NCBI GenBank assembly: GCA_000697335.1
Contig: JNEM01011206.1
Span: 1 to 64,000 of the forward strand
Origin: Conidiobolus incongruus B7586
Lineage: Eukaryota; Entomophthoromycota; Entomophthoromycetes; Entomophthorales; Conidiobolaceae
Reading direction: 5' to 3'
DNA length: 64,000 nucleotides
Made by a program: the position numbers and the translations under genes. The notes below the pieces were generated by a model that was not told where the DNA came from, did no database searches, and saw only the letters and a program-made list of their open reading frames with translations. This document shows, piece after piece, positions 49,436 through 60,663 of the stretch (positions are counted from its first letter, which is position 1; every line of letters starts with the position of its first letter).

Positions 49436-51958
49436 TTGCTGATGACTGCTGTTTACAATATATATAATAGTCACTTAGAGTTCTTAATAATTATTCAATA
49501 TTAATTAATGATTTATTAATTTTACCAAATCGTAAAAGGTGTGATTATTTAGAAATGAAGTCTATCAATTGGGCTGATTTTGAATATATGAACCAATTAT
49601 ATAATCAATTATTCAATACATTTGAGTATATTTATTTTTGTACTTTGTTGGAAAATTTATGGGATTATTAGATTATTATCTACACTTTAGAATCAAAATT
49701 CTTAATTATTCAATCCTTATTATCAATTTATTATAAATAATAAAATGTTAGTATTATGATAGACTCTATTAATTACATTACCTAAAGATATTTTTCTATT
49801 AACTTTTCATTATCCTTGCTACATTCTCATTAATCTAAACTTCGCATTTATTCCAACAAAATCTGTTTAAAATAAATTTACTATCAAACTTTATTAATCA
49901 TCATTGTCGATTATGCTATTATACAAATGTTAAAGTCTTTCAAACATAGTTCTTAAATTTATGCAAGGATTATTGATATATAACTGAATATAGTCTTTGG
50001 TAATCTTCTACAATTGCAGCGCTCAATGGTTATTAGTACTTCGCGTATTTAGTCAATATAATGGTACTAAATAATTGTATCTTGTGACATAAATTTGATA
50101 TAAAGATTGATACTATGCATATTATTAATGATGAACGGATTCGAATAAACCAATTAATTGTTATTATTATAATACCAATTATTTAACTAAAGTGTAATAT
50201 TGATAGAATAACATATTATTTTTGAATAAAAATGAATTGCAGTGTTGATTAATTTATATTGATTTAATTCATATTTCACAATAATATATATAATTTTAAA
50301 GCAGTAATATGAGCATAAATCAACTTTTTAAATCTAAAATAATTTTATTTCATATCCAATATAGCATTCTAAATTCTTTAATATTGAAAAAACAATTTTG
50401 AGGTTAATATCATCCATTTCTTTGATCCTAGTGAACCTTTTTGGTCTTATCTGACCCTTTTATTAGTATAGTGAAACAAATAGGACTTGAATGATTTATA
50501 GTCAGGATTGGGTGTTGGGTTATAGTTTAGTAAATATAATATTAGATTTAAGGTATTTTTTGGAATTACAATGTTTCATCAACAAAAGAATTTAAAATAT
50601 TGGCTTTGTATTGTTATATATTTTCATATCGAATAATAATCAGGGAATTTGAATGTATTATCAAGTAATTGCTAATTATTTATTTTTTTGAATAAAGCTT
50701 TGCAACAAGACCAAGATCAAATTTTTTACCCATATTTATTAAATCATTTTAATACATAAAGAATCATGGTTAATGAGAGGTCGGATTATAATAAAAATAT
50801 AAATAATACTTGTAAAGTCTATAATCACCTTGTAAACATTATGCAATATTTTCATCGGAAAACAATACTAATTCAAATTATTGAGTTTACAAATAAATAC
50901 TCGTGATAAATTCTTTTTATACTCGATACTTCATATTCCTATTATATTAAATGAGCTATTAAAGGAATAGAGAGCAATCCAATAAAAGTGAGGAAATACG
51001 TTATTTTTTAATATAGTCTCAATAAGCTTGATTGTATGAATGTCCTTTAATTTTAAAAATCGATGTTCAAGATGGAATTTTAATTATAATAGTTATAATC
51101 CAAATATAATCAAAACTAATAATGCAGTAAAATTATCCTATATATAATCTAGTCATATTATACTTATCATTAATGTTGTTTAAGTTCAATATTTTTAATC
51201 AGAACAAAATTGGATAATTTCATTTAATAATTTTATTATCACTATTTTGAATATTAGAATTTATCATCTTTCGCGATTTACAAAAAACAAATAATTTAAT
51301 ATTATGAACTGGTTTAATATATAATTCCAAATATAACAAATAACACTTTGAAGTTATTGGAAGAGTATTTTGAATTAATCATATTGTTAGTATAAAAAAT
51401 ACAGAAACCCCAATGACAGTTTACAATTTATAGATTAAAAAATGACATAAATATAAAAATATGATTTAATCTCACAAACTTTTGATATTATATATAGGAC
51501 ATATGTATTTGAAAATATCACTGAGAGTAAGTTTATTGATATCATACTTAAATAAATGTAAAATATGATGAAATATTGAAAATGAAGATCTATTTCAATT
51601 GTGCAAATAATAAATCCAATGCTTGATATTTATAAATTACAAATGCTAAGTTCGGATAATTATATTATAAATTATTGATTAAAAACATTTATTAAATTAT
51701 CTTGAATTTAAATAGTGACACTAATGCAAATGATCTATATGCAATGATATTAGTGTGCAAGAAATGATATTATTACAGGGTTTGGATTAGTCGAAATGTT
51801 TCTACCATTCCTTAACGAATATCTATCCTCTGAATTAGTAGAATTCAAGACTAGATTATGAAAAAAGGCTTATATAGTAAATTAAAGAAAATGATATACT
51901 ATATTCAGTTGTTATGTGCTAAAAAATAAACAAGATTCCTTTACACTGGATTCAAAGA
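49436..51958. other. AT-rich intergenic region
   Basis: About 2.5 kb between the dymeclin start and the SET2 stop, both on the minus strand. It is AT-rich with scattered slightly GC-richer patches (for example about 50.4-50.6 kb) and no supported gene or RNA. Confidence 0.6.
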
Positions 51959-54758
51959 TTATGATTGTTTCGATTCAAGCAAAACGAGTAATTTGGTTGC
52001 ATAGTTGTCAACAAATTTTTGAACCTTTTCACGGAAAATCGCATCATTAGGAATGAGTCTGCCTTTACGGAAATCTCGTGATTTCTGTTCTTTGCTGAGC
52101 AAAATATGTACAATCTTTCGACAATGCTTTTTGAATATCTCTCTATCCATTCGACTTTGGTATAAACTAAATGACTTGCGAACTGCGTCACAAAGTTGTG
52201 CTCGAAGCTTGGTAATTAATTCCTTATTTGGTGTCGTTGAACTAGATGTCTGGCGTTTAGAAGGATTTTCAGAGTCAAGCGATTGGTTACAATCTGAACT
52301 TGGTAAAGCATTAGAGGTTTCTGAGATAGAGATGTTAACAGGAGATGTATGTCCTGAATCAACTCGAGTTTTTTCAGCAAATTGTTTAGCCATTTCCACT
52401 ACTGAATCAATTGCCGCTTGTGATTGACCTTCGATACGTGGAATAGAATCTTCTGGAGCATTCCATTGTGCCTTTTTCGTTATATTATTGTAGAAAAATA
52501 CCTGACGATCAGGGGACAAAAATGCGGAATAAGGTTTTGGTAATCCTTCCCAATGAATTTTTATACTATCGTATGAATATGTTGGTGTGGAATCTCGAGG
52601 GGGTGGAATGGGAACACGAACCATGATCGAAGAAGGTGCAGGAGAGTCATTAGAAATTTTAGAAACTTGAGAGGGAGATGATGATAATGAAACAGATTTA
52701 GATGGGGGATGGTAAGCGGATTTGGAAAGCTCAGATGATTTATAGCGTTGGTAGACAGGATTAGTAGTGTTAATTCGGACATTGGGATTATAAGGGGGTG
52801 GATATGGGTATCGAGTATTATGAATAATAGGATGAGATGAGGATTCTGAGGTTGGATAACGAGGATACTGAAGTTTTCTTCTGAAGTTACTGGGATTGTA
52901 TGAAGATATCGTTGAATTGAAATCAACCGATGAATAAATAGGATATTGAATATTATAACCATTTGAAGTATCCATTGTTGGTGTCGATTGAAGCTGAGAT
53001 GAATCTTCCGCCGGCTGAGAAATTGAAGAATTTTTCATTAAAGGAATCCTATAAATCGATTTAAGAGAACTCCATTTTTCAATAGTAGCAGAAGCCAATT
53101 CAACAATTTCAGGGTCATCATGGGTTAAGAATTTTTTAACAGTATCATCAATATTATATTGTTCAATTTTGTTTCTATACTGGAAAGGGAGCTTGATTAA
53201 AGCTTCTAAAGAGCATTTGACAACTTCTGGATCATTTTCATAAGTTTGAAGCCATTGATTAAGATCAATAAACACTTGGCATTTGATAGAAGCACCAATG
53301 AGTTTTTCCGAATTGGGGTGGTTGAGTTTCCCCAAATATAGTAAGGCCAACTCTGGATCATCAGTGCATTGGCGCATTAATTTAACATGCTCAGCTACTT
53401 CGTCTTCATCATAAAAAGGAACCGAGGGATCTTCAGGATCAAATACATGAACATTCTTAGATCCAGGTTTTTCTGTGGTACTAATAAATCCACGGCAATT
53501 TTCTTCTCCACAATAACATACCTGATCCTTCTCACTAAAAATCAAATAAATTTAATGATAAAATATAAATAAAATCATAATATATTACCCGAAACGAGTG
53601 GATCTATAATCAAACGTGAGCTCTTCTCCTGGTTCAATATCCTTCAGAGTAAATAAACCAATGCGATGTCTATTGCCAATCTGCCATTTTTGCAGTATAC
53701 AATTAGGATTGCAACTATGGTTAACAAATCTTGATAAACATCCTTTCTTAGTAGCATCGATTATCTAAAAAGTATGGTGAGAATTTGAATAAATTGAAAT
53801 AGAAATGTGGACATACTTCTCCGTTCTGAGATTGCATAAAATAAAAATGTTCATAGCCAGCTTCGGAATAGTAGACAGAGCGGTCTTGAAATTCCTCTGT
53901 GGTAATTACTTCACCAACGTATTCCATTATAAATTCGTCCCTAAATATAAAAAATTTTAATTAAAAATAGAATAATAATCTAATAAAGAAGTTACTTTTT
54001 GATATGCTCCGCTGCAGATAAGCCATAACCTTTTTTTAGTGTCTTGATTAGATTAACTTTAGCATACTGTCGATTTTGAAATCTAAAAGAAAAAAATTAA
54101 AAACTGTATATTGATAAGAAAAAAAGCATATACCTTCGATTTTGACAGTATTTTCCAGTTGGACAGTTTTTATCACATTCTATATAAAGACATCTATTGG
54201 AACAATCTGGCCGACCGCACGCATCTTCCAATGGACTAATTCCTACATAAAAATTTAATAAATAGTTTATAAAATATAAAAATAAAATACCTTTTTGATA
54301 TTTACAAGAGCATATGAAAAGGTCCTCTTTTTTGGATTTTGGAGGTGTCAGATAAATGTTCGTTTCTATGTATGTAAAAGTTTCAAATACTAAGTCTAAT
54401 AATGCTCTTTGATCGGGGTCACAGGTAAAATAATGAGAAGGGTATTGTTTAGGTGGTCTTCCGACATTAGATTTTGTCAATATTAGGTCATTATCCCTGT
54501 CCTCTTCTTAATATGTATTAATAAGTAATTAAGTTAAAATATGTAACTTGTCTTACCAGGAGAAAGACTAGTGTGTGGTAAAGACGGAGAATTAGAGTCA
54601 CTAGGACTATACGGTGTTTGAGAAAGATCTGGTGTTTGTGTAGTAAAACTAGAAGACATTAATACTTGACTACTAATAAAATTGAAAAATTAATAAATAT
54701 TTAAGAGATTTGAAAAAAAATCTTACTGAGAGAAATTAGAATTATGTGAGTCAATCAT
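51959..54758 (-). CDS. SET2: Histone H3K36 methyltransferase Set2, eight exons
   Basis: Trimethylates H3 Lys36 behind elongating RNA polymerase II. Exons: 54727-54758, 54557-54672, 54291-54506, 54134-54242, 53996-54082, 53817-53940, 53589-53764 and 51959-53534. They total 2436 nt, giving 811 residues in perfect phase. Domains in order: a Ser/Pro/Thr-rich start; AWS zinc motif (about 115-160) with CSCKYQKG, CGRPDCSNRCLYIEC and CPTGKYCQN; SET (about 165-285) with EYVGEV, RFVNHSCNPNC and ELTFDYRS; and post-SET Cys motif VCYCGEENCRG. Next comes a TFIIS-N-like helical region (about 335-445), then a WW domain (about 615-647, HWEGLPKPYS...QWNAP). Last is the SRI domain (about 721-803, KLRAQLCDAVRKSF), which binds the phosphorylated polymerase tail. 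The ATG at 54758 lies in a 32-nt first exon; the second in-frame ATG (MSSSF) is a less likely start. Confidence 0.95.
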
Positions 54759-56047
54759 AATAACAATGTTATCTCTTGTAAAGTAGTCCAAATGGAAGAG
54801 AAAAGAAATATTGTACAAGTATTTAAATTGTTAGTAATCTAAAATAAACCGTTAAATATTACTTTAAAAATGTTGAATGAAGTTTAAATGCTATTTGTAA
54901 TATTCCAAAATATTTATTATGGTTTAAACTCTCTCTTCAGACTGATTCTCCTAAATCTGATCTCCCCTCTTATTTTTATTGGCCCATTTATTTTATTTCA
55001 TAATTAGCATCCCATTGGTTTATTATGTTCATTGTGTAGTTTATAAGGAAGTCTGTTGTAACCAATCATTTACTGGACAATTCAAATCATGATAGTTGTT
55101 AGCCAATAAAAGGGGTTAATAAAGAAATTATCAAATCAAAATCTAGATTAATCTATATTATTGTTTCATTCACTCTTTCAAAAGTTATATGTTTGCAATT
55201 TATTTCAAATTTATATGAATAAATATCATTTCAGCGATTCGATATTGCTAAAAGTAGAGTTAATAAATACTTTGTAAAATTCCAACATAAAAACATTTTA
55301 TCAAACAAAAATGAATATATTGATACTCTTTTGTAAACTATAAAATCATTCATACAAGTTTTTAAATTAAAATTAAAATAAAAGTAACCGATTATCAACA
55401 ATATTATATATAATAAATTAGTCATAATTGTACTGTTTCTTAATTCACTATTTTGATAAACTATTATTTTATTTGGAGATTTTAAGTTGCCAAAAATAGA
55501 AATATTATTTTATAATTTAATGGCATTGATATAAAAAACAGTTGAGTATTGTATCCTTGATTCTGTATTTCAATAAATTAATTCTAAAGTATGAATCAAG
55601 GCAAAGTAATTATTCGTATAAATAATAAAGTGTGAGTTTGGATATTAAGACATTGCAAACTGAATGTAGTATATTTAATTCAAATTTATTTGAAAATGTA
55701 TATTATAATAAAATCGATCTTTACTATGAAAGTACTATAAATTATAGTAATTAAATGAATTCAGAGAGTTTAAGGAAGATTAAATATATTAAAATATATA
55801 ATCTTAATAGGATTAGAGTTTAAAATCACTTCAAAACTGAATATTTGATTTATAAGAAATTAGTATAAATTATAGAAAGAATTTTTGATGAAGAATATAT
55901 TTCCCATAATAATATAAAAGATTAGAATTTAAATAAAAAATAAGCAAATCTTAAAGGGGTAAAATACACATTAATTCAATTTAAAATAGCCAAGCATTTA
56001 TTAAATGTGCTAATAGCAAGCACTGTCATACTAACTATCCTAATAAA
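54759..56047. other. Divergent upstream region of SET2 and the SIN3-like gene
   Basis: CCAAT boxes lie at 55072-55076 and 55103-55107 (plus strand) and at 54978-54982 and 55014-55018 (minus strand), all within 350 nt of the SET2 ATG. The remaining about 900 bases up to the SIN3-like ATG are AT-rich without clear elements. No ORF is supported. Confidence 0.5.
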
Positions 56048-58027
56048 ATGAACAGTTTTAATTATAACTCAAAATCAGAATTCAATACGCAGTTAACACC
56101 AGATAATACAGATGAATTAGTGAATACTTCAACATGGTCTTATTCACAAGAACAAGTCTCAAGTTTGGACCCATTTTTGCAAAAAATCGCGAATGATGCA
56201 AAAGTTACCTCTAGTTCTATGAATACAATTTTACAAACTCTAACCCTTTTTAAAGAACATGCTATAACTATTGAAGAGGCCTCCTCAATTATCACCAAAT
56301 TCGCACCTTCGTCAATTTCCAAAACTAGCACCTTTAATTATTTAATGAGTTTGAAAGATACTGACACTAGATTGTTTACACAAATTCGTCTACATCTTAA
56401 CCAACCAGAATCCTATAAAAACTTTCTCAGTCTTATTAACCTCTATAATCAATCCAAGCTCACTATCTCGGAACTTGTAGACTCTTCATACCAATATTTA
56501 GGAAATAATCCCACTTTATGGAATCAGTTCCTTCACCACATCAACCTTCCAACCACGCAAATAAGCTTGAATCCATCCTATTCAGTTATCAATCAAAAAT
56601 ATTTTTGCTCAGCACCTTTTGAAGCACTCCAATCTGAGTTCAATGTCCGCGAGAAAAATCCCTCTGAAGAAATTCTTTTTGATATTGAAGATCATCGTTA
56701 TAAGTTGACCTTATTGACTCAGTTGGCACAGCGACTATTACAGGATCTGGAACAAACTCCGATTGTATTACGCTCCGTATATAATAACGTATTTTCTGAA
56801 ATCTTTGGGGATGGCTATGAGGATATAATTACAGGAATCAGCCACAATCCAAATATGTTTGTGAAACCTGTCCTCGACCGTGTTGCTCTACAGTTAAAAA
56901 AATGGAAAACAGATCGAAAGAGATGGGAAAAGATATGGAAATTTCAGGAGAAGCATCATGTTTTCAAAAGCAAAGATTATCGATCCATACAAAACAAACG
57001 TATTTATACCAAATCCTTGACTCAAGCCGCTCTAACTAATCAGTTTTATTCATTGTATATGGACAATAACCCCAAATTATTTCATCCTCTAATCACTCCC
57101 AATATTGTACCCAACTCACTTGGAAATCAAGTACTTCCAACACATCCACATTCTTCTTTCCATGAAGATATCGGCGCTTTAGTCTTTTATACCATACAGA
57201 AAGACCATAATTTGAAGGTTGTAACGAAAACGCGAATCTGTGCATTTTATCAATCTTTGATTCGCAAGATATTTAAAGCTAGCTCCTTCACATTAGTTGA
57301 TCATGATAGCTCTATTCCAGAGTATGAAATGGAAAATATATCAAACAATCAAGTACAAGACTCATCTATAGTCAGTACTATCCAATCGGATGATGTAGCT
57401 GATGTGCCAATACTTTTTGGTGACATTTTAATTCTCAACTTTTTCCAATTGTATGATTCTATATCTCACTTCTTGACGCTGATTCGAAATGATTTAAATC
57501 AGTTCACTTACGATGATCCATCTTTAGATTTGTCAGTCATTGGGGCGTATAATTACTGTTTCGATGCCTTGAAGCAAAGAAGGAGTAACAAAATCAATCA
57601 GATAGAGTTTGAAGATCTCATTCGTCCTATAGCCAAGATAAATACTCATTTACTCATTAAAGTCGATGAAGCAGTCGCCGCACTTGTTAGACAGCTTATC
57701 AAAGTGTATAACACTTCGCAATCAGTTCACTTGGTTGAGTTGTTTTTGTCTCAACCAATTCGATCTCAATGGAGTAATGTGAGTGAGTATTACTCTCAAG
57801 TTGATGAACAGGGTGAAGAAAGATTTATTATGATTCCTTCCGATGATTATGGCCACATTCAGTTTTCTTCATTTCGCACAGATTTTATAGCTGACTTAAA
57901 GACACACCTTCAACGCCGAAACAAAAGCATTAAGACCTCCAAAAGAAATGGTTTCACTTCTACTGTTAGTGAGGGATCCACTATTTGTATTGATACATTC
58001 CAAGTGTTTACTTCTAATCCTAATTAA
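56048..58027 (+). CDS. Short SIN3-like co-repressor, intronless
   Basis: A 659-residue relative of the Sin3 scaffold of Rpd3/HDAC complexes. A PAH-like four-helix unit sits at about 95-168 (RLHLNQPESYKNFLSLINLY...), most like PAH3, with a possible remnant of a second unit at 40-90. The histone-deacetylase interaction region starts at LNPSYSV (about 175). It contains FDIEDHRYKLTLL (211-223) and LKKWKTDRKRWEKIW (283-297), counterparts of the Sin3 EEDRYEFD and KxDEEWRxxxREWNKIW words. Part of the canonical Trp-containing stretch between SY and EEDRYE is missing. The Sin3 C-terminal domain follows (about 370-570): ILNFFQLYDSI, FEDLIRPI and IKVDEAVAALVRQLIKVY. Canonical Sin3 proteins exceed 1200 residues with three or four PAH units, so this is a reduced paralogue. 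It lies head to head with SET2. Confidence 0.82.
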   Translation: MNSFNYNSKSEFNTQLTPDNTDELVNTSTWSYSQEQVSSLDPFLQKIANDAKVTSSSMNTILQTLTLFKEHAITIEEASSIITKFAPSSISKTSTFNYLMSLKDTDTRLFTQIRLHLNQPESYKNFLSLINLYNQSKLTISELVDSSYQYLGNNPTLWNQFLHHINLPTTQISLNPSYSVINQKYFCSAPFEALQSEFNVREKNPSEEILFDIEDHRYKLTLLTQLAQRLLQDLEQTPIVLRSVYNNVFSEIFGDGYEDIITGISHNPNMFVKPVLDRVALQLKKWKTDRKRWEKIWKFQEKHHVFKSKDYRSIQNKRIYTKSLTQAALTNQFYSLYMDNNPKLFHPLITPNIVPNSLGNQVLPTHPHSSFHEDIGALVFYTIQKDHNLKVVTKTRICAFYQSLIRKIFKASSFTLVDHDSSIPEYEMENISNNQVQDSSIVSTIQSDDVADVPILFGDILILNFFQLYDSISHFLTLIRNDLNQFTYDDPSLDLSVIGAYNYCFDALKQRRSNKINQIEFEDLIRPIAKINTHLLIKVDEAVAALVRQLIKVYNTSQSVHLVELFLSQPIRSQWSNVSEYYSQVDEQGEERFIMIPSDDYGHIQFSSFRTDFIADLKTHLQRRNKSIKTSKRNGFTSTVSEGSTICIDTFQVFTSNPN

Positions 58028-59523
58028 TCCTCTAAAATGATTTGCATTATATTCTTTATAATAAATGATTATATTTTGTGTTTTAATGCAATGAATAATA
58101 TTATTCGTATTCAATACTTTAAACCTCATTTCATTCTAAATAAACCTGATAAAGTAATTTTGCACAATTTTATATATAATGAGAATCTGTGTAGCTAAGA
58201 GCAGCATGTGTAATTTAATAAATACCAAACCTATTTATTTCAAAATTGTTTTCATATTTCCATTGGTTTGAGTTTAATCTCTAACAAAATTCTCTGATAC
58301 TTAAGTTACAAATCCGTTCTTAGTCGATTTTTACCACAAATTTTTTAAAATACTAACCGGAAAATTTATTTATCATATAGAGTAAATGTACTTATTATTG
58401 TGTTGTTGAAAACATGTTCCAAAATGATATTTAACTTTAAACTATAGATATATTAAAATAGTAATTGTAGAATTATAAACAGAACATCAAATAGCTAATT
58501 AATTATAATTCTCTACATAATTATATTTATTTCAAGCAATATGTTGGTTTAATTTATATTAGTATTATATTATTATCCTTTAAAAATGTATAACTCTTAA
58601 CTTAACCTATAAATAAGATAATATGCTTTTTATTTAATAATTAATTTATCAACAACACCACAAATTCAACAATTAATTTTTCTTAAAAATAAACATAAAA
58701 ATTAGCATATCATTCAATGTTTTCATTTATAATTATTATAATAGAATATAAAAATATCATAAATGAACTATAATCATTTATTTAATTCCCTAAAAGTTTT
58801 ATCCTTTAGCACAAAACAATTCTTAGTTAATGTTAATATATAATAAATTATATATAAGAAATCCAGTTTTAAATTTGATCAATCTAAATTGAATATATTA
58901 ATTCACTTAAGTTATTTTTTGAGTTGAGAAACTGTATTGTAAAATAAAATCTGTAAAATAACTATACTATAGCTTTTAAAGATTAGATACTATCAAATGC
59001 AAATAATTATGAGAAAGTATTCTTAGATTAATGGAAATTAAAATTGTGTTGTGTTTTTATATTAAGTTTTATAAATATAGGTTGTAGTTAGAAAAGTACT
59101 TGAAATATGATTTAGTAAATTATTTATTAATCTTGCTCTTTAACATATTGGGACTGTAGGTTTAAACCTTACTGTTGAGGTGTTGTAGCAGAATATCCAA
59201 AAGAAAAAAAATATTCTTCTATCTTTATCAGTTTTGGGTTTAAATAGTTGCTCAAATGAATGATATGGGATTTGGATATAATCTAATAAAGAAAACAAAG
59301 TGAACAAAGAGTATCCTTCAATTATAGGCTGACAAATCTAGCTTAAAATAGAAATAATATTGGCTTAAATATCAAAATGAAATAGATGATTAAATTTAAA
59401 ATACAACAATTGTATAAATAATAATCAGAATTTTCAAGTTTAATAAATTTAATTAATGTTGTTTGATTCAAAAAGACGCATTAAAAAGTCATATGAATCA
59501 GTCTTTTGTTCTAACAATATTAC
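58028..59523. other. AT-rich intergenic region between convergent genes
   Basis: About 1.5 kb between the SIN3-like stop and the TOM40 stop. A less AT-rich patch at about 59.13-59.30 kb contains a GGTTTAAACC palindrome, but no tRNA cloverleaf could be built around it. No gene was recognised. Confidence 0.55.
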
Positions 59524-60663
59524 TTAAGAGTTGATTTGTAAACCAATACCGAACTTAGATTGTCCCTTCAAGTGATCTAAATCACCACTCAAAGTCAAGG
59601 TGAGAGAGGGAGCAAGACGCTCTTCCAAGACAGCACTGACACGACCTGTTGTATCGATTTGAGTTCTGAAAGTGGATTTAACAAAATCAAACTTAGCACC
59701 CAAGGTACAAGCGGCGTCTCTCTTTCCCTGAGCAACTAAAGCTTGCAATTCTACACCAAATTCAGCCATATCATTGACCTTGTGGAAGTAAGAAGCTTGA
59801 ACTAAGCCAGGTTGCTGGTAGTTGGCAGTGAAAACAGAATTAGGTGTAGCGTATTTAGCGGTGTATGAGATGCTGGATTCTTCAATTTCAGTGGTAGGGC
59901 GTTGGAAAACAGCTTCAGCACCCAAAGCAAGGTTGGGGGTAACTGATTGAAGGATACTGCAAAGACCAATACCAGTGTTATCAGTAATACCGGGATTAAG
60001 GACTTTAGCGTTCAAGGTACAATCAGAGGCAGCATACTCTCCCTCAAGTTGAAGCATAGAGTGGCCAGGTTGGTTAGAAATCTAGTGAAAACCAGGACAT
60101 AAATATTTAGCGGATGAATTGTATAAATAAATTACTTGAGCATGGAGTTTAGCTCTAAGATCTTGAGTTTCACTGGTGTGAATTCTGGCATTTAAGCTAC
60201 CCTCATTATCAATAGATCCTTGAAGGAAAATCTACAACAAAATTTAATTAAAATATTCTAATATGCAAAAAAGTTATTTCACCTTTTCATCAGCGTAAAG
60301 GGAAATAAAATTATAACTAGAAGGAACTTGAGCTGATCCAAGGGAAAAAGAGTGAACGACTTGGAAGTTGGGGCTTAAACCTTTAGTAATGTCAAAACGA
60401 GCACCATCAACCAAGTGATTGGTAACAAAGACATCTAAATACAATATTGTGAGAGGATGAATTATTGAACAAATATCAAACTTACTCTTGACTTCTCTAT
60501 GTAAGTGCTCATATTGACCTGGATTGGGTAAATTTAAAGATTTTTTATATTGAGAAATTGAAGAAAACAAGGGGTTGTTAACTACGTATTGAAGCCAGCT
60601 AGAGTTAGAGGGCTTATTTTCGGGAGTATTGTTGAGCACTTTAATGGTTGATGTGGCAGACAT
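59524..60663 (-). CDS. TOM40: Mitochondrial import pore Tom40, four exons
   Basis: The beta-barrel channel of the TOM complex in the outer mitochondrial membrane. Exons 60486-60663, 60283-60434, 60136-60231 and 59524-60081 total 984 nt and give 327 residues in phase. The N-terminal segment leads into the family word NPGQYEHLHREVKNVF, then LVDGARFDITKGLSPNFQVVHSF. Later strands include LGAEAVFQRP and SYTAKYATPNSVFTANYQQPG. The last strand ends in FGIGLQINS, with the beta-signal-like polar-x-G-x-hydrophobic pattern used by the SAM complex. Length is in the usual 320-390 range. The donor of exon 2 is GTGAAA rather than the usual GTA type. The start ATG at 60663 is the first in frame. It indicates a standard mitochondrial protein import system. 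Confidence 0.95.

Noticed and set aside
52053-52427. 124-codon plus-strand frame
   Set aside because: It is antisense to the SRI-bearing end of SET2.
59130-59200. GGTTTAAACC palindrome resembling a tRNA T-arm
   Set aside because: No acceptor, D or anticodon stems could be paired around it.
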